Assembly: GCF_002843355.2 (NCBI RefSeq)
Contig: NZ_PJAI02000004.1
Location: 172,913 to 236,912, forward strand
Reading direction: 5' to 3'
Length of the DNA: 64,000 nt
Source of the DNA: Colwellia echini
GTDB taxonomy: Bacteria; Pseudomonadota; Gammaproteobacteria; Enterobacterales; Alteromonadaceae
The notes below the pieces were generated by a model. It saw nothing but the letters and a program-made list of their open reading frames with translations, did no database searches and was not told the DNA's origin. Of the stretch, positions 29,845 to 41,019 are shown piece after piece. Position 1 is the first letter of the stretch, and each line of letters opens with the position of its first letter. A program made the position numbers and the translations under genes.

Positions 29845-31391
29845 TACTTACCTCCTAAAAGAATAAGATCAATATTATTATTAAAGTCGTGTAACTGACT
29901 TGCTGCACCAATGGCGTATTCACTTAATGGGCCTGCAAACAAACTCATTAATGGCGCGCCAGCAACTAGAATGATGACTGCCACGATCTGCACTGGTTGT
30001 ACACGGTCTTTGATGCTACTTTCTGTCGCCATATTTGCTGGCGGTTTATTTTTACTACCATTAGTTTGATGATGCCAAAACACTGTGCTGCCAGCTTTAG
30101 CTACCGCAAACAATACTGCTAAACTTGCAACCAGATAAAGAGCCCAAAACACCATACTGTATTCAGTATTTAATGTTGCTTGTAGTAACCAAACTTTACC
30201 GATAAAACCAGATAATGGCGGCATACCGATTACGGCGATAGCGGCAATTAAAAAGCAAACTCCGAGTAATGCAGGTTGGGCTACAGGCGTACCAGCGGTA
30301 ATGCGATCAGCTACTTTACCACGTTGACGACCAATTAAATCGGCAAGTAAAAACAGGGCTGCAGTAACTAACGTAGAGTGTACTAAGTAATAAATAGCGG
30401 CAGAGCTTGCTTCAACAGTTTGTATCGTAACTAACGCAACTAATGTTCCAACAGAAATAATAACTAAATTAGCAATTAATTTTCTTAAATCTTGACTAGC
30501 TAAAACACCAACAGTGCCCATTGCAATGGTTGCTAGTGCAAGCCACCACAACCAATTTTGTGCCATATGCGCTAATTCACCCGCCTCATCACCAAAAATC
30601 AAAGTATAAACGCGCATGATTGAATACACGCCAACTTTAGTCATGATAGCAAACAACGCGGCGACCATAGGCACGGCAGCGGCGTACGTATTAGGCAACC
30701 ATAAATGCAATGGTAACAAAGCCGCTTTTAACGCAAAAACAACTAATAATAACAAGCCACCTATTTTTGCAAGGTAAACATCATCACCTTGCAATAACGA
30801 TATTTTTTGTGCCATATCGGCCATATTCAGTGTTCCTAATACCCCGTATAAAACACCTAGAGCAATCAGGAAAACCGCTGAACCTACCAAGTTCATAATC
30901 ACATATTGCAGCGCTGCACGGGTAGTTTTCTTATCGCCGCCATGCATTAATAAAGCATACGAAGCAATAAGTAACACTTCAAAAAATACAAATAAATTAA
31001 AAGCATCACCCGTTAAAAAGGCACCATTAACACCAAGTACTAAAAAGTGCACTAAGGGATGAAAATAACTCCCTTGCTCATCATCGCCTGCGCAAGAGTA
31101 TAGAATACAAACCATGCCTAATAATGAGGATAAACACACTAACAAGGTAGAAAGCGGATCAGCAACCAATACAATGCCAAATGGCGCACTCCAGTCGCCA
31201 ATGGCATACACTAGGCTGCCATCTATCTGTACCTTTAATAATAAAGCGACTGAAATTAAAAAGGTTAATAAACTAAAAGTTACCGAAGCGAACCGTCTTA
31301 TGCTGACACTTTTGCCACATGGCGGCATTAACAATATCACTCCCGCCAACATAGGTAATAAAATAGGTAAAGAGCTTAAATGCTGGATCAT
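29844..31391 (-). CDS. mnhD: Mrp-type Na+/H+ antiporter subunit D
   Basis: A 515-residue polytopic protein of the complex I NuoL/M/N family. It carries the proton-channel segments SYALLMHGGDKKTTRAALQY, KAALLPLHLWLPNTYAAAP-like (about residues 225-240, with V in place of one A) and MTKVGVYSIMR. A cytosolic loop near 440 is Lys- and Asn-rich. It overlaps both neighbours by a few bases. Confidence 0.94.
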   Translation of the reverse strand: MIQHLSSLPILLPMLAGVILLMPPCGKSVSIRRFASVTFSLLTFLISVALLLKVQIDGSLVYAIGDWSAPFGIVLVADPLSTLLVCLSSLLGMVCILYSCAGDDEQGSYFHPLVHFLVLGVNGAFLTGDAFNLFVFFEVLLIASYALLMHGGDKKTTRAALQYVIMNLVGSAVFLIALGVLYGVLGTLNMADMAQKISLLQGDDVYLAKIGGLLLLVVFALKAALLPLHLWLPNTYAAAVPMVAALFAIMTKVGVYSIMRVYTLIFGDEAGELAHMAQNWLWWLALATIAMGTVGVLASQDLRKLIANLVIISVGTLVALVTIQTVEASSAAIYYLVHSTLVTAALFLLADLIGRQRGKVADRITAGTPVAQPALLGVCFLIAAIAVIGMPPLSGFIGKVWLLQATLNTEYSMVFWALYLVASLAVLFAVAKAGSTVFWHHQTNGSKNKPPANMATESSIKDRVQPVQIVAVIILVAGAPLMSLFAGPLSEYAIGAASQLHDFNNNIDLILLGGK

Positions 31392-31735
31392 ACTTTTCTC
31401 TTATTATTAATCTCTGGAACATGGCCATTAACATGGTCATTTCCTAAATCTGCTCGTGCTCTTATTGAAAGAATAACCACAAAAGCTGTCATTGCAAAAC
31501 CAATAACAATAGCCGTTAATACAAAAGCTTGCGGAAGTGGATCGGCATACTCACTACTTTGCCCTAAAACAACGGCACTATTTAAACTCAGTCTTCCGGA
31601 AGAAAAGAGAAATAAATTAACCGCATAAGAAAGCATGGTTAAACCTAAAACCACAGGAAATGTTCTAGAGCGTAATATTAAAAATACGCCACAAGATACA
31701 AGTAACCCAACACTGGCTGCGTAAAGTAATTCCAT
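31388..31735 (-). CDS. mnhC: Mrp-type Na+/H+ antiporter subunit C
   Basis: A 115-residue protein of the NuoK type with three membrane helices and the segment LTAIVIGFAMTAFVVIL. It overlaps subunit D by 4 bases (ATGA) and subunit A/B by 1 base (TAATG), giving tight translational coupling. Confidence 0.93.
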   Translation of the reverse strand: MELLYAASVGLLVSCGVFLILRSRTFPVVLGLTMLSYAVNLFLFSSGRLSLNSAVVLGQSSEYADPLPQAFVLTAIVIGFAMTAFVVILSIRARADLGNDHVNGHVPEINNKRKV

Positions 31736-34527
31736 TAAATATTTACCTCTTCTTTAGACGCATCAGCCGTTAACTCACCCAGACTTGCTAAAATCATTAA
31801 CGTTGCACCTACCACTGTAATATAAACACCTAAATCAAAAATTAACGCACTGGCGAGTTCAATTTCACCAATAAATGGAATATCAAAATAATCGAACCAG
31901 GTTGTCATAAATGGCTTGTCAAAGAACCAACTACCAACACCTGTAAATAAAGCGATGGCGATACCTGAAGCAATAATTTTACGATAGTTAATCGTTAAGC
32001 GTTCAGTAATCCAATTTGATCCATGGGCAATATATTGCAAAATAAAGGCAATAGCTGTGATCAGCCCAGCAATAAAACCACCGCCAGGAAGGTTATGACC
32101 GCGTAAGAAAATATAAAACGACACTAATAGCGCTAATGGCAATAACCATTGTGAAATACTAGCTAATAAAGACGGATAACGGTCTTTTGCCCACGGTCGC
32201 CCTTCACTATCACTACCTGGCATAAATAATGGCAAGTTAATTAATAATTTAGCAATACCCAAGGCGGCAATACCTAAAACACAAATTTCACCTAAGGTAT
32301 CAAAACCACGAAAATCAACCAAAATAACGTTCACTACGTTAGTACCACCACCACCAGTTTTAGCATTATCGATAAAAAAGTCAGAAATAGACTCAAACGG
32401 ACGTGTTATTAATGCATAACAAATACTACCAACCACAATACCTAACGCTGAAGATATTCCTAAATCACGCAAAATACGCATAGAACTTGACTCCCTTGGG
32501 GAGCGTTGTGGTAAGAAAAACAGCGCTAACATAAGTAAAATAATAGTAACCACTTCAACGGTTAGTTGCGTCAAAGCTAAATCAGGTGCTGAGAATCGAG
32601 TGAAAACAATCGACACCATTAAACCTACAACTGAAATCATGATTAACGACACCATGCGTGTGCGATACCAAATTACAGTACTTAATGCACCAATCATCAG
32701 TAAGGCTGCGCCTATAGCATTATGAATATCTATTGGCGTACGATCTGTAGCGCCAGCTAATTGATTCATTTCAAATAATGGCCAACCTGCTGCAAGTAAA
32801 ACAACTAAAAGCATTAGCATTAAATAACGTTGTAACGAGCCATTTTCTATCGCACCAATCTTGGCTTGACTCCACTTTATTAAGGAATAAATAGTATTAT
32901 CAAAAGTCTTTTTAGCGTTTACCGTAGGCAGTGAAGCTTGAAATAAGAATAAATAACGACGTTGAGTATAGATAAAGATACCACCAGTTACCGCAAAGGC
33001 ACTCATTAACAATGGCAGATTAAAACCATGCCATAAGGCAACTTCAAACTCTGGCGCATAACCACCGAGTACAGAAAATGATGCCGCTACTAAAATATCA
33101 TCAACAACAAAGCTTGGAAAAATACCAACAATTAAACAAAGTGCTACCAATATTTCAATTGGAACACGCATATAACGCGGTGGTTCATGGGGTTGCTTTG
33201 GTAAATCGACAGGATCACCATTAAAGAATACATCATGAATAAATCTCGCTGAATAAGCGACTGAAAAAGCGCCCGCGACTGTGGCAAGTACAGGAATAAC
33301 CCAAGATAAAGAGCCCAATAATTGTTGATGTAGGGTTTCAGCAAAAAACATTTCTTTCGACAAGAAGCCATTTAATAGTGGAACACCGGCCATCGATGCA
33401 GCAGCAACCATAGCTAGCGTTGCGGTATATGGCATAAACTTCCACATACCATTAATTTTCCGCATATCACGGGTGCCAGTTTCATGGTCAATAATGCCGG
33501 TAGCCATAAATAACGAGGCTTTAAAGGTGGCATGGTTAATAATATGAAAAATAGCAGCAACGGTAGCAAGTTCAGTATTTAAACCGAATAATAAGGTAAT
33601 TAAACCTAAATGACTGATAGTCGAATAAGCGAGTAAACCTTTTAAATCATGTTTAAATAATGCTATATAAGCACCGAATAATAAGGTAGCAAGACCGGTA
33701 ATACTGACAATAAAGAACCAAAGATCGGTGCCGGCTAACACGGGATAAAAACGTGCTAGCAAGAAAATACCTGCTTTAACCATAGTTGCCGAGTGTAAGT
33801 ACGCACTTACCGGCGTTGGGGCGGCCATGGCGTGAGGCAGCCAAAAATGAAATGGAAACTGTGCAGATTTAGTAAAGGCACCAAGCAGAATTAAAATAAG
33901 GGTTACTTCATACCATTGACTAGCTTGCACTATTTCTTTACTGGCTAAAATAATATCTAAATTATAACTACCAACAATATTACCTAATAACAATAAGCCA
34001 GCAAGTAATGCTAAGCCACCACCACCTGTGATAGTTAGCGCCATTATGGCACCTTTACGTGCTTCAGACTTATACCACCAGTAGCTTATTAGTAAGAACG
34101 AACTAATACTAGTAAGCTCCCAAAAAAACCAGAGCTGAATGATGTTATTAGACATAACAATGCCGAGCATCGCCGTCATAAATAACATTAAATAGGAGTA
34201 AAGTTTTGGCATTGAATCTTTATCGCTTAAATAATAACGCGCATAAAATATAACTAAAATGCCAATAGCTAAAATCATAAAGACAAAGAGAAGCGCTAAG
34301 CCATCTAAACGAAAAGCGATATTGATACCTAACTCAGGAAGCCAAGAAAATGTTTCACGTATTTCTTCGCCAGCAAATACAGCAGGGGCTAAATTAATGC
34401 TCATACCTAAGGCGATTATTGGCATTAACAACGACAACATAGTCGATTGATTACGTGTTAATTTACCCGTCATTGAGGAAATAATACTGCCAAGTAAGGA
34501 TAACAGGGGTATCCAAAGCAAAGTCAT
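31735..34527 (-). CDS. mnhA: Mrp-type Na+/H+ antiporter, fused subunits A and B
   Basis: The 930-residue product joins MrpA and MrpB. Residues about 1-500 are the NuoL-like proton channel, with [35 protein letters not shown] and [19 protein letters not shown]. Residues about 560-770 are the MrpA C-terminal region with [18 protein letters not shown]. The last about 150 residues form the MrpB domain ([20 protein letters not shown]). A/B fusion is the usual pattern in six-gene group 2 Mrp operons of proteobacteria. It is the first gene of the operon. Confidence 0.94.
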   Translation of the reverse strand: MTLLWIPLLSLLGSIISSMTGKLTRNQSTMLSLLMPIIALGMSINLAPAVFAGEEIRETFSWLPELGINIAFRLDGLALLFVFMILAIGILVIFYARYYLSDKDSMPKLYSYLMLFMTAMLGIVMSNNIIQLWFFWELTSISSFLLISYWWYKSEARKGAIMALTITGGGGLALLAGLLLLGNIVGSYNLDIILASKEIVQASQWYEVTLILILLGAFTKSAQFPFHFWLPHAMAAPTPVSAYLHSATMVKAGIFLLARFYPVLAGTDLWFFIVSITGLATLLFGAYIALFKHDLKGLLAYSTISHLGLITLLFGLNTELATVAAIFHIINHATFKASLFMATGIIDHETGTRDMRKINGMWKFMPYTATLAMVAAASMAGVPLLNGFLSKEMFFAETLHQQLLGSLSWVIPVLATVAGAFSVAYSARFIHDVFFNGDPVDLPKQPHEPPRYMRVPIEILVALCLIVGIFPSFVVDDILVAASFSVLGGYAPEFEVALWHGFNLPLLMSAFAVTGGIFIYTQRRYLFLFQASLPTVNAKKTFDNTIYSLIKWSQAKIGAIENGSLQRYLMLMLLVVLLAAGWPLFEMNQLAGATDRTPIDIHNAIGAALLMIGALSTVIWYRTRMVSLIMISVVGLMVSIVFTRFSAPDLALTQLTVEVVTIILLMLALFFLPQRSPRESSSMRILRDLGISSALGIVVGSICYALITRPFESISDFFIDNAKTGGGGTNVVNVILVDFRGFDTLGEICVLGIAALGIAKLLINLPLFMPGSDSEGRPWAKDRYPSLLASISQWLLPLALLVSFYIFLRGHNLPGGGFIAGLITAIAFILQYIAHGSNWITERLTINYRKIIASGIAIALFTGVGSWFFDKPFMTTWFDYFDIPFIGEIELASALIFDLGVYITVVGATLMILASLGELTADASKEEVNI

Positions 34528-34842
34528 AGAGTAAACCTTTTTTATAGCGTCGTTTTAGTACGACCGTAAATCAAATTTTGTTTGATGATTCATGTATTTA
34601 ATACAGCATTATACACACAAACCGAGCATGATTTTACTGTATTATTAGTTCATATGTCTATAATTTGTGATGATACTTCATATAGTGTAAATCAATATAG
34701 ATGCAGTTAAACACCTAAACAAATTAGATTATAGTGAATGTTATATTAAAAGTTAAAGTCGCATGTCCCTAGTACTAGTTTTATCTCTTAAATACAGTGT
34801 ATTATTCAGATTAATTAGAGCCGCAAAATATAAGTGTAGTTA
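34528..34842. other. Divergent promoter region of the Mrp operon and the Lrp-type regulator
   Basis: About 315 AT-rich bases. On the minus strand a TATAAT lies at about 34611-34606 without a good -35 box. A short inverted repeat (ATCAAA-N5-TTTGAT, 34571-34587) lies in the Mrp leader. No gene or riboswitch was recognised. Confidence 0.4.
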
Positions 34843-35310
34843 ATGAAAAAACTCGACAGTATTGATGTACAAATATTAACCTTGTTATACAACAACGCCG
34901 ACATTACCAATAAAGAACTTGCTGCCCAAATAGGAATCGCTCCTTCAACGTGTTTAGAACGCGTAAAACGTTTAAAAGTAAGTGGCGTGATTAAAGGGGC
35001 TTATATTGACGTTAATTTAAAGAATATTGGCGGTAATATACAAGCAATAGCAGCTATTCGCTTACAACCTTATTCAGAAGAAATTGTGAATCAATTTCGC
35101 GATGATATGTTGCAATACCCCGAGATTCTTAATTTATATCACATGGGTGGAAGCTACGATTATTATATTCATATGTCGGTTAAAGACAGCGAACACTTAC
35201 GCCAGTTTGTGTTCAAAAAGATAACTTCGCGCGATGAAGTAACTACCGTTGAAACGTCATTGGTATTTGAACATAGTCGCAGTGGCATTTTACCTAACTT
35301 TGACAAATAG
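34843..35310 (+). CDS. Lrp/AsnC-family transcriptional regulator
   Basis: The 155-residue product has an N-terminal winged helix-turn-helix (about residues 4-62, with NKELAAQIGIAPSTCLERVKRL) and a C-terminal RAM/ligand-binding domain (about 68-145, with HMGGSYDYYIHMSV). These regulators usually sense amino acids. It is divergent from the Mrp operon, but the sequence gives no proof that it controls it. A bidirectional terminator follows. Confidence 0.9.
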   Translation: MKKLDSIDVQILTLLYNNADITNKELAAQIGIAPSTCLERVKRLKVSGVIKGAYIDVNLKNIGGNIQAIAAIRLQPYSEEIVNQFRDDMLQYPEILNLYHMGGSYDYYIHMSVKDSEHLRQFVFKKITSRDEVTTVETSLVFEHSRSGILPNFDK

Positions 35311-35350
35311 CTAAGTAAGAACAAATAACTAACCTGATAAATTACACATA

Positions 35351-35388
35351 AAAAATCCCGCGTCATGTCACCATAACGCGGGATTTTT
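35351..35388. terminator. Bidirectional intrinsic terminator between the Lrp-type gene and dnaJ
   Basis: A 13-bp perfect stem (35351-35363 with 35376-35388) has an A-run at its base on one side and a T-run on the other, so it can act on both strands. Confidence 0.85.
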
Positions 35389-35412
35389 AGTTTTAACAAC
35401 CTAGCCTAAATA

Positions 35413-36552
35413 TTAGCTTTTAAGGTCATCAAAAAACTTTTTAACACCGTCAAAGAAACCAGTCTCTTTAGGGCTATGTTTTTTACTGCTTCCTGCCATT
35501 TTTTCTTCTAGTTGACGTAGTAAGTCAGCTTGATCACCAGATAAATTCACAGGTGTTTCAATCACTACTTTACACATTAAATCGCCAGTTGTTGCGCTAC
35601 GCACAGACTTAACACCTTTACCACGTAAACGGAACATTTTGCCTGTTTGTGTTTCTTTAGGTACTTTAAGCTTAACTTTACCGCCAAGCGTTGGTACTTC
35701 AATTTCACCACCAAGGGCAGCAGTTACAAAGCTAATTGGCACTTCACAATATAAATGGTTTTCATCACGTACAAAGATGCTGTGATCACGTACATTTACT
35801 TGTACATATAAATCACCTGCTGGTGCACCATGCTCGCCGGCTTCACCTTCACCAGATAAACGAATTCTGTCACCAGTATCAACGCCCGCTGGAATTTTAA
35901 CTGATAAAGTTTTAGTTTTCTCAACGCGGCCTTGACCACGACACGAGGTACATTTATCTGCAATAACTTTACCTGCGCCATTACACGTAGGACAAGTTTG
36001 TTGTACCGCGAATAAACCTTGGCGCATTTGAACTTGGCCATGACCATGACAAGTGCTACAGGTTTTAGCCGAAGTACCTGGTTTAGCACCAGAGCCATCA
36101 CAAGGCTCACACGCCACATAAGTTGGTACTTTAATTTCTAAGCTTTTACCTTTAACAGCATCTTCAAGTGATAGCTCAACATTGTAGCGTAAGTCTGAAC
36201 CACGTTGTTGACGTTGACGACCACGACCACCGCCGCCACCGAAGATATCACCGAAGATATCACCGAAGTCTTGACCGAAGCCACCGCCGCCGCCAAAACC
36301 ACCGCCACCACCACCGTGACCGCCTTGCTCAAAAGCAGCATGTCCATATTGGTCGTAAGCAGCACGTTTTTGATCGTCTTTTAAAACTTCATACGCTTCT
36401 TGAAGCTCTTTAAAAGTTTCTTCTTTAGCTTTATCACCCGCCGTGCGATCTGGATGATATTTCATTGCTAATTTTTTATAAGCTTTTTTAATTTCTTTCT
36501 CATCAGCATTTTTTGAAACACCAAGAGATTCGTAATAATCACGTTTTGACAT
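35413..36552 (-). CDS. dnaJ: Chaperone protein DnaJ (Hsp40)
   Basis: DnaJ delivers unfolded proteins to DnaK and stimulates its ATPase. The 379-residue product has the J-domain with HPD ([10 protein letters not shown], about residues 32-41), a long Gly/Phe region (about 75-110), four zinc-finger CxxCxGxG repeats ([32 protein letters not shown]) and the C-terminal substrate-binding domains. It is downstream of dnaK, separated by 325 bases with a terminator-like hairpin. Confidence 0.97.
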   Translation of the reverse strand: MSKRDYYESLGVSKNADEKEIKKAYKKLAMKYHPDRTAGDKAKEETFKELQEAYEVLKDDQKRAAYDQYGHAAFEQGGHGGGGGGFGGGGGFGQDFGDIFGDIFGGGGGRGRQRQQRGSDLRYNVELSLEDAVKGKSLEIKVPTYVACEPCDGSGAKPGTSAKTCSTCHGHGQVQMRQGLFAVQQTCPTCNGAGKVIADKCTSCRGQGRVEKTKTLSVKIPAGVDTGDRIRLSGEGEAGEHGAPAGDLYVQVNVRDHSIFVRDENHLYCEVPISFVTAALGGEIEVPTLGGKVKLKVPKETQTGKMFRLRGKGVKSVRSATTGDLMCKVVIETPVNLSGDQADLLRQLEEKMAGSSKKHSPKETGFFDGVKKFFDDLKS

Positions 36553-36877
36553 AAATTTGTTTCTTTACTTCTGGTTGATTGAGACTAATTGTTTTGATTT
36601 TTGGTTGCACGCTTTTTATCGTACATTTATTAAACGTAGAGCAAGGTAAAAACCAAGAGAATTAGCACCAAATAAAATATAAGTTACTAATGTTTCACAT
36701 AGAAAAAGCGCCGTAACCGACGCTTAATATTTCTATACAAGTACAGATGACATAGCTGAACTATTTTATCCGCTAAGATTAAGTTTCAAGAAGAAGGCAC
36801 GAAGCGTATTACTATACGTGAGTACCTTCGTCGAAGAAATTAACCGTTCTAACGACAGCTAAGCGAATAAAAAACTA
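36553..36877. other. Intergenic region between dnaK and dnaJ
   Basis: Holds a terminator-like hairpin at 36703-36726. A clear sigma-32 promoter for dnaJ was not found; TTGAAA at about 36793 on the minus strand lacks a CCCCAT-type partner. No gene is supportable. Confidence 0.45.
36703..36726 (-). terminator. Intrinsic terminator or attenuator after dnaK
   Basis: The minus-strand hairpin AGCGTCG-GTTA-CGGCGCT (36724-36707, one G-T pair) is followed by TTTTT. It lies about 150 bases past the dnaK stop and could make dnaJ expression lower than dnaK by partial read-through. Confidence 0.65.
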
Positions 36878-38791
36878 TTATTTGTCGTCTTTAACTTCTT
36901 CAAACTCTGCATCTACTACATCGTCAGCAGGTGCTTCTTGCTGTGCTTCACCTTCTGGCGCGCTTTGAGCTTGTTGCTTAGCTTGAGCAATTTCCATTAA
37001 TTTAGCAGATGCTTCAATTAATGCTTGTTGCTTAGCATCGATAGCTTCTTTGTCGTCGCCTTTAATTGCCACTTCAAGTTCAGTAATCGCCGCTTCAATT
37101 TTCTCTTTGTCTTCAGCTGGTAAGTCTTCGCCAGCTTCTTCAACTTGCTTGCGAGTAGCGTGAACCATGCCATCAGCTTGGTTACGAGCAGTTACTAATT
37201 CTTCAAATTTAATATCCGCGTCAGCGTTAGCTTCAGCATCACGTACCATTTGATCTACTTCTTCATCAGATAAACCTGAAGACGCTTTAATCGTAATTTT
37301 TTGCTCTTTACCTGTATTCTTATCTTTCGCTGTAACATGTAAAATACCATCAGCATCAATATCGAAAGTTACTTCGATTTGTGGTGTACCACGTGGAGCT
37401 GGATCAATACCTTCAAGGTTAAATTGACCAAGTGATTTGTTAGCAGAAGCTTGCTTACGCTCACCTTGTACAACATGTACTGTAACTGCAGCTTGGTTAT
37501 CATCAGCTGTAGAGAAGGTTTGTGATTGTTTAGTTGGGATAGTGGTGTTTTTGTCGATAACTTTCGTCATCACGCCGCCCATTGTTTCGATACCTAATGA
37601 TAACGGTGTAACGTCTAATAATAAAACGTCTGTTACGTCACCAGAAAGAACACCCGCTTGAATCGCTGCACCAGAAGCTACTGCTTCATCAGGGTTAACG
37701 TCTTTACGTGGCTCTTTACCGAAAAATTCAGTTACTGCTTTTTGCACCATAGGCATACGTGTTTGACCACCAACTAAGATAACATCGTTGATGTCACTAA
37801 TTGATAAGTCAGCATCTGCTAATGCTTGCTTAAGAGGAACTAAAGTTGCTTGAACCATATCTTCAACAAGTGATTCTAATTTTGCACGAGAAACTTTAAT
37901 GTTCATATGCTTAGGACCAGACGCATCAGCAGTAATGTAAGGTAAGTTTACATCTGTTGATTGTGCAGAAGAAAGTTCACATTTTGCTTTTTCAGCGCCT
38001 TCTTTAAGACGTTGCATAGCTAGTGGATCTTTAGTTAAGTCCATACCTGAATCTTTTTTGAATTCAGCTACTAGGTAGTTGATTAAACGGTTATCAAAAT
38101 CTTCACCACCTAAGTGAGTGTCACCGTTAGTCGCAAGTACTTCAAAAGTATGCTCGCCATCAACTTCGTCAATTTCAATAATTGAAATATCGAATGTACC
38201 ACCACCTAAATCGTATACCGCAACAACTTTATCGCCTTCTTGCTTGTCCATACCGTAAGCAAGAGCAGCAGCAGTTGGTTCGTTGATAATACGTTTAACA
38301 TCAAGACCTGCAATACGACCAGCATCTTTAGTTGCTTGACGTTGTGAATCGTTAAAGTAAGCAGGAACAGTAATTACAGCTTCAGTTACTTCTTCACCTA
38401 AATAGTCTTCAGCTGTTTTTTTCATTTTCTTAAGAACTTCAGCAGAAACCTGTGGTGGAGCAACATTTTTATCACGTGCTGTAACCCAAGCATCACCGTT
38501 ATCAGCTTTAACAATACCAAAAGGCATAATGTCAAGATCACGTTGAACTTCTTTATCATCAAAACGACGACCAATTAAACGTTTAATTGCGAACAATGTG
38601 TTTTTAGGGTTTGTTACTGATTGACGCTTAGCTGGTTGACCAACTAATGTTTCACCGTCTTCTGTATAAGCAATGATTGAAGGTGTTGTACGATCGCCTT
38701 CAGCATTTTCAATTACACGTGCTTTACCGCCATCTAAAACAGCAACACATGAGTTAGTTGTACCTAAATCTATACCAATGATTCTACCCAT
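36878..38791 (-). CDS. dnaK: Chaperone protein DnaK (Hsp70)
   Basis: DnaK is the main ATP-driven Hsp70 chaperone. The 637-residue product begins [21 protein letters not shown] and shows the phosphate motif [14 protein letters not shown], the adenosine motif [17 protein letters not shown] and the linker [15 protein letters not shown]. Its C-terminus ends EEVKDDK, close to the EEVxDKK tail of other proteobacterial DnaK. A sigma-32 promoter lies about 75-100 bases upstream. Confidence 0.98.
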   Translation of the reverse strand: MGRIIGIDLGTTNSCVAVLDGGKARVIENAEGDRTTPSIIAYTEDGETLVGQPAKRQSVTNPKNTLFAIKRLIGRRFDDKEVQRDLDIMPFGIVKADNGDAWVTARDKNVAPPQVSAEVLKKMKKTAEDYLGEEVTEAVITVPAYFNDSQRQATKDAGRIAGLDVKRIINEPTAAALAYGMDKQEGDKVVAVYDLGGGTFDISIIEIDEVDGEHTFEVLATNGDTHLGGEDFDNRLINYLVAEFKKDSGMDLTKDPLAMQRLKEGAEKAKCELSSAQSTDVNLPYITADASGPKHMNIKVSRAKLESLVEDMVQATLVPLKQALADADLSISDINDVILVGGQTRMPMVQKAVTEFFGKEPRKDVNPDEAVASGAAIQAGVLSGDVTDVLLLDVTPLSLGIETMGGVMTKVIDKNTTIPTKQSQTFSTADDNQAAVTVHVVQGERKQASANKSLGQFNLEGIDPAPRGTPQIEVTFDIDADGILHVTAKDKNTGKEQKITIKASSGLSDEEVDQMVRDAEANADADIKFEELVTARNQADGMVHATRKQVEEAGEDLPAEDKEKIEAAITELEVAIKGDDKEAIDAKQQALIEASAKLMEIAQAKQQAQSAPEGEAQQEAPADDVVDAEFEEVKDDK

Positions 38792-38864
38792 TTTGGGAGC
38801 TCCTATTCAGTAATCTCTACCCACAAAAGGTAGAGTAAAATTAATTAAATTGTTTGTTGAATAT

Positions 38865-38893
38865 TAAGTGGGGTCTGCAATTTGCTTTTCAAC
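38865..38893 (-). promoter_or_regulatory. Sigma-32 heat-shock promoter of dnaK
   Basis: On the minus strand GTTGAAA (38893-38887), a 13-base spacer and CCCCACTTA (38873-38865) closely match the sigma-32 consensus CTTGAAA-N13-CCCCATNTA. Confidence 0.8.
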
Positions 38894-38951
38894 TATTCAT
38901 AAGAAAAAAATCAAAAATAAATGAAATTTTTATTCACAATTTCATTTCGGC

Positions 38952-38977
38952 AATAAAAAACCAGACAATGGTCTGGC
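38952..38977 (-). terminator. Intrinsic terminator between grpE and dnaK
   Basis: CCAGAC-AATG-GTCTGG (38961-38976) is followed on the minus strand by TTTTTTATT. It lies about 70 bases after grpE, so grpE and dnaK are separate units with separate heat-shock promoters. Confidence 0.72.
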
Positions 38978-39046
38978 TTGATAATATTGTTCCACTTAAC
39001 GTAAACTAAAGTTTTGCTTATTAAACTTAAGCAATACTCTAAATTA

Positions 39047-39691
39047 TTAAGCGGTTTCGTCTACACTTGGTGCGGCTTTAGATACCATCACCATAGCAGG
39101 GCGAATTAAACGGCCATTAAGCTCGTAACCCTTTTGCATAACAGCAATAACAGTATTAGGTGCAACACCTGCTACTTCTTGCATAGACATAGCTTGATGT
39201 AACTCTGGGTTAAATGGTTGATCTTGAGGATCAACAGCAGTTACACCAAATTTTTCTAACGAAGTAATTAAACCTTGCAGGGTTAATTCAACACCTTCAA
39301 TAATTGCTTTGTTATTTTCATCATCTTTATCAATGTTTTGTAAGCCACGCTCTAGGTTATCTACCGTAGTAAGCATTTCTGCAGCAAACTTCTCTAAGGC
39401 AAATTTACGTGCTTTTTCTACATCTAAAGCTGCACGACGGCGAATATTGTCAACTTCAGCTTTTGCACGAGTAACTGAATCTTTTTGATCCGCTACTGTA
39501 GATTGAGCTGCAGCAACGGCTAACTCAAGTTCATTAATGCGTTCTTGCTCTGCACTAATCACTTCATGAGCGTGTTCATGTTGCTCTTCAACTTGCTCTT
39601 CGGCTTCTTGAACTATTTGATCGGCTAATTGCTCAGCAGTTAAATCTTGTTCGGTTACTTCTTGCTCGTTATTTTTTGACTCAGTTGTCAT
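39047..39691 (-). CDS. grpE: Nucleotide exchange factor GrpE
   Basis: GrpE removes ADP from DnaK. The 214-residue product has an acidic, glutamine-rich N-terminal tail, a long coiled coil (about residues 45-110, with [20 protein letters not shown]), and the C-terminal beta domain with [16 protein letters not shown] and [11 protein letters not shown]. It precedes dnaK and dnaJ on the same strand and has its own sigma-32 promoter. Confidence 0.97.
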   Translation of the reverse strand: MTTESKNNEQEVTEQDLTAEQLADQIVQEAEEQVEEQHEHAHEVISAEQERINELELAVAAAQSTVADQKDSVTRAKAEVDNIRRRAALDVEKARKFALEKFAAEMLTTVDNLERGLQNIDKDDENNKAIIEGVELTLQGLITSLEKFGVTAVDPQDQPFNPELHQAMSMQEVAGVAPNTVIAVMQKGYELNGRLIRPAMVMVSKAAPSVDETA

Positions 39692-39723
39692 GGAATTTCC
39701 TTAATTTTTTAACTAATGCGGAT

Positions 39724-39752
39724 ATTATGGGGCTTGTGATTTAGTATTCAAG
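39724..39752 (-). promoter_or_regulatory. Sigma-32 heat-shock promoter of grpE
   Basis: On the minus strand CTTGAAT (39752-39746), a 13-base spacer and CCCCATAAT (39732-39724) match the sigma-32 consensus closely, 33 bases before the grpE start. Confidence 0.83.
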
Positions 39753-39844
39753 CTTGAATTAAGACATTTTATAAAAAAGTGAACTTTACAACCGTTTAAA
39801 ATACAGCGAAACTGCCCTATCCCTTGTAATAAAAAAATAGCAAC

Positions 39845-40726
39845 ATGGCTCAACTCTATAAAACCATTGGCCTTATAGGCAAACCAGATCATGATGGCGC
39901 AACAGCCACCATTGAAACCTTGCATGAATACTTAATTGCAAATAAATATTGCGTTATTGTAGAACATGCGGTTGCGCAATCTTTAAATATTAATAACTTG
40001 GAGACTGGCAACTTAACCGATATTGGTAAACAAGCCGATCTTGCTATTGTAGTAGGCGGTGACGGTTATATGCTTGGCGCAGCTAGAGTTCTTGCTTGCT
40101 ATGATATTGGGGTTATTGGCGTAAATCGCGGTAACTTAGGCTTTTTAACCGATCTTTCACCGTTAGATATTATTCCACCACTCGCACAAATACTAGCCGG
40201 TGAATCACGCTCCGAACAACGCTTTATTATTGAGGCTGAAGTATATCGTCACGGTAAGCTTAAAAGTAGTAACAGTGCTGTAAATGAAGCCGTACTTCAT
40301 GCGGGTAAAGTTGCCAGCATGATTGAATTTGAAGTATATATTGATGGCAGTTTTATGTTTAGCCAACGTTCAGACGGTCTAATTGTATCAACACCTACTG
40401 GCTCAACCGCTTATTCTATGTCAGCGGGGGGGCCAATATTAACTCCTAATTTAAATGCTTTATCACTCGTTCCTATGTTTCCACACACTTTAACGAGCCG
40501 GCCAATAGTGGTAGACGGTAATAGTGAAATTAAGTTAGTACTCGCCAACGACAATCATGAAAGTCTGCAAGTAAGCTGTGATGGCCATGTTATTTTAGCC
40601 GTGATGCCAGGTGATGAAGTGATCATTAAAAAAAGTGATGCTCGCATTTGTTTAATTCATCCGCTTGATCATAATTACTTTACAGTACTACGAAATAAAT
40701 TAAGTTGGGGTAATAGACTTTATTAA
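39845..40726 (+). CDS. nadK: NAD kinase
   Basis: NadK phosphorylates NAD to NADP with ATP. The 293-residue product shows the catalytic GGDG motif ([15 protein letters not shown], about residues 69-83), [11 protein letters not shown] and the nucleotide-binding [20 protein letters not shown]. It is divergent from grpE and upstream of recN, the order seen in many gammaproteobacteria. It starts ATG at 39845 with a weak ribosome-binding site. Confidence 0.97.
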   Translation: MAQLYKTIGLIGKPDHDGATATIETLHEYLIANKYCVIVEHAVAQSLNINNLETGNLTDIGKQADLAIVVGGDGYMLGAARVLACYDIGVIGVNRGNLGFLTDLSPLDIIPPLAQILAGESRSEQRFIIEAEVYRHGKLKSSNSAVNEAVLHAGKVASMIEFEVYIDGSFMFSQRSDGLIVSTPTGSTAYSMSAGGPILTPNLNALSLVPMFPHTLTSRPIVVDGNSEIKLVLANDNHESLQVSCDGHVILAVMPGDEVIIKKSDARICLIHPLDHNYFTVLRNKLSWGNRLY

Positions 40727-40957
40727 CATCTCAATACTGAGCTAAACCGAGCTAAGACCGAAATATAGATCACACTGAAATAGAGCTCACATAACTTAAA
40801 TGGAATTTGTACAGAGACCATACATAATTTTTTTAAAAATCACCAAAATAAAATAAATTAAAATAACTATATAAATTAATTGATTAGCTAAATAGCTAAG
40901 TATCTCAATTAAAAAACATTACAAAAATCGCACAAATTATAATAAATAAGCTTGAAT

Positions 40958-40997
40958 AAAAACCAGTTACTGTATAAATTAACAGTAACTGGTTTTT
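40958..40997. promoter_or_regulatory. LexA (SOS) box embedded in a terminator palindrome upstream of recN
   Basis: Positions 40968-40987 fit the LexA consensus (TACTGT-N8-ACAGTA, core CTGT-N8-ACAG). The box is the centre of a 16-bp perfect inverted repeat (40958-40973 with 40982-40997) ending in TTTTTT, which would also end nadK transcripts. A TTGAAT (40952-40957) and TAAATT (40975-40980) spaced by 17 bases form a candidate recN promoter overlapping the box, so LexA binding would block it directly. Confidence 0.85.
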
Positions 40998-41019
40998 TAC
41001 CCATGCCTAAGGCTAATTT

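Noticed and set aside
34528..34842. Na+-sensing riboswitch in the Mrp leader
   Set aside because: The leader has only a short 6-bp inverted repeat and no conserved architecture that I could match to a known riboswitch.
36138..36413. Open frames overlapping the dnaJ Gly/Phe region on both strands
   Set aside because: They come from the biased codon run encoding Gly and Phe. The dnaJ frame is unambiguous.
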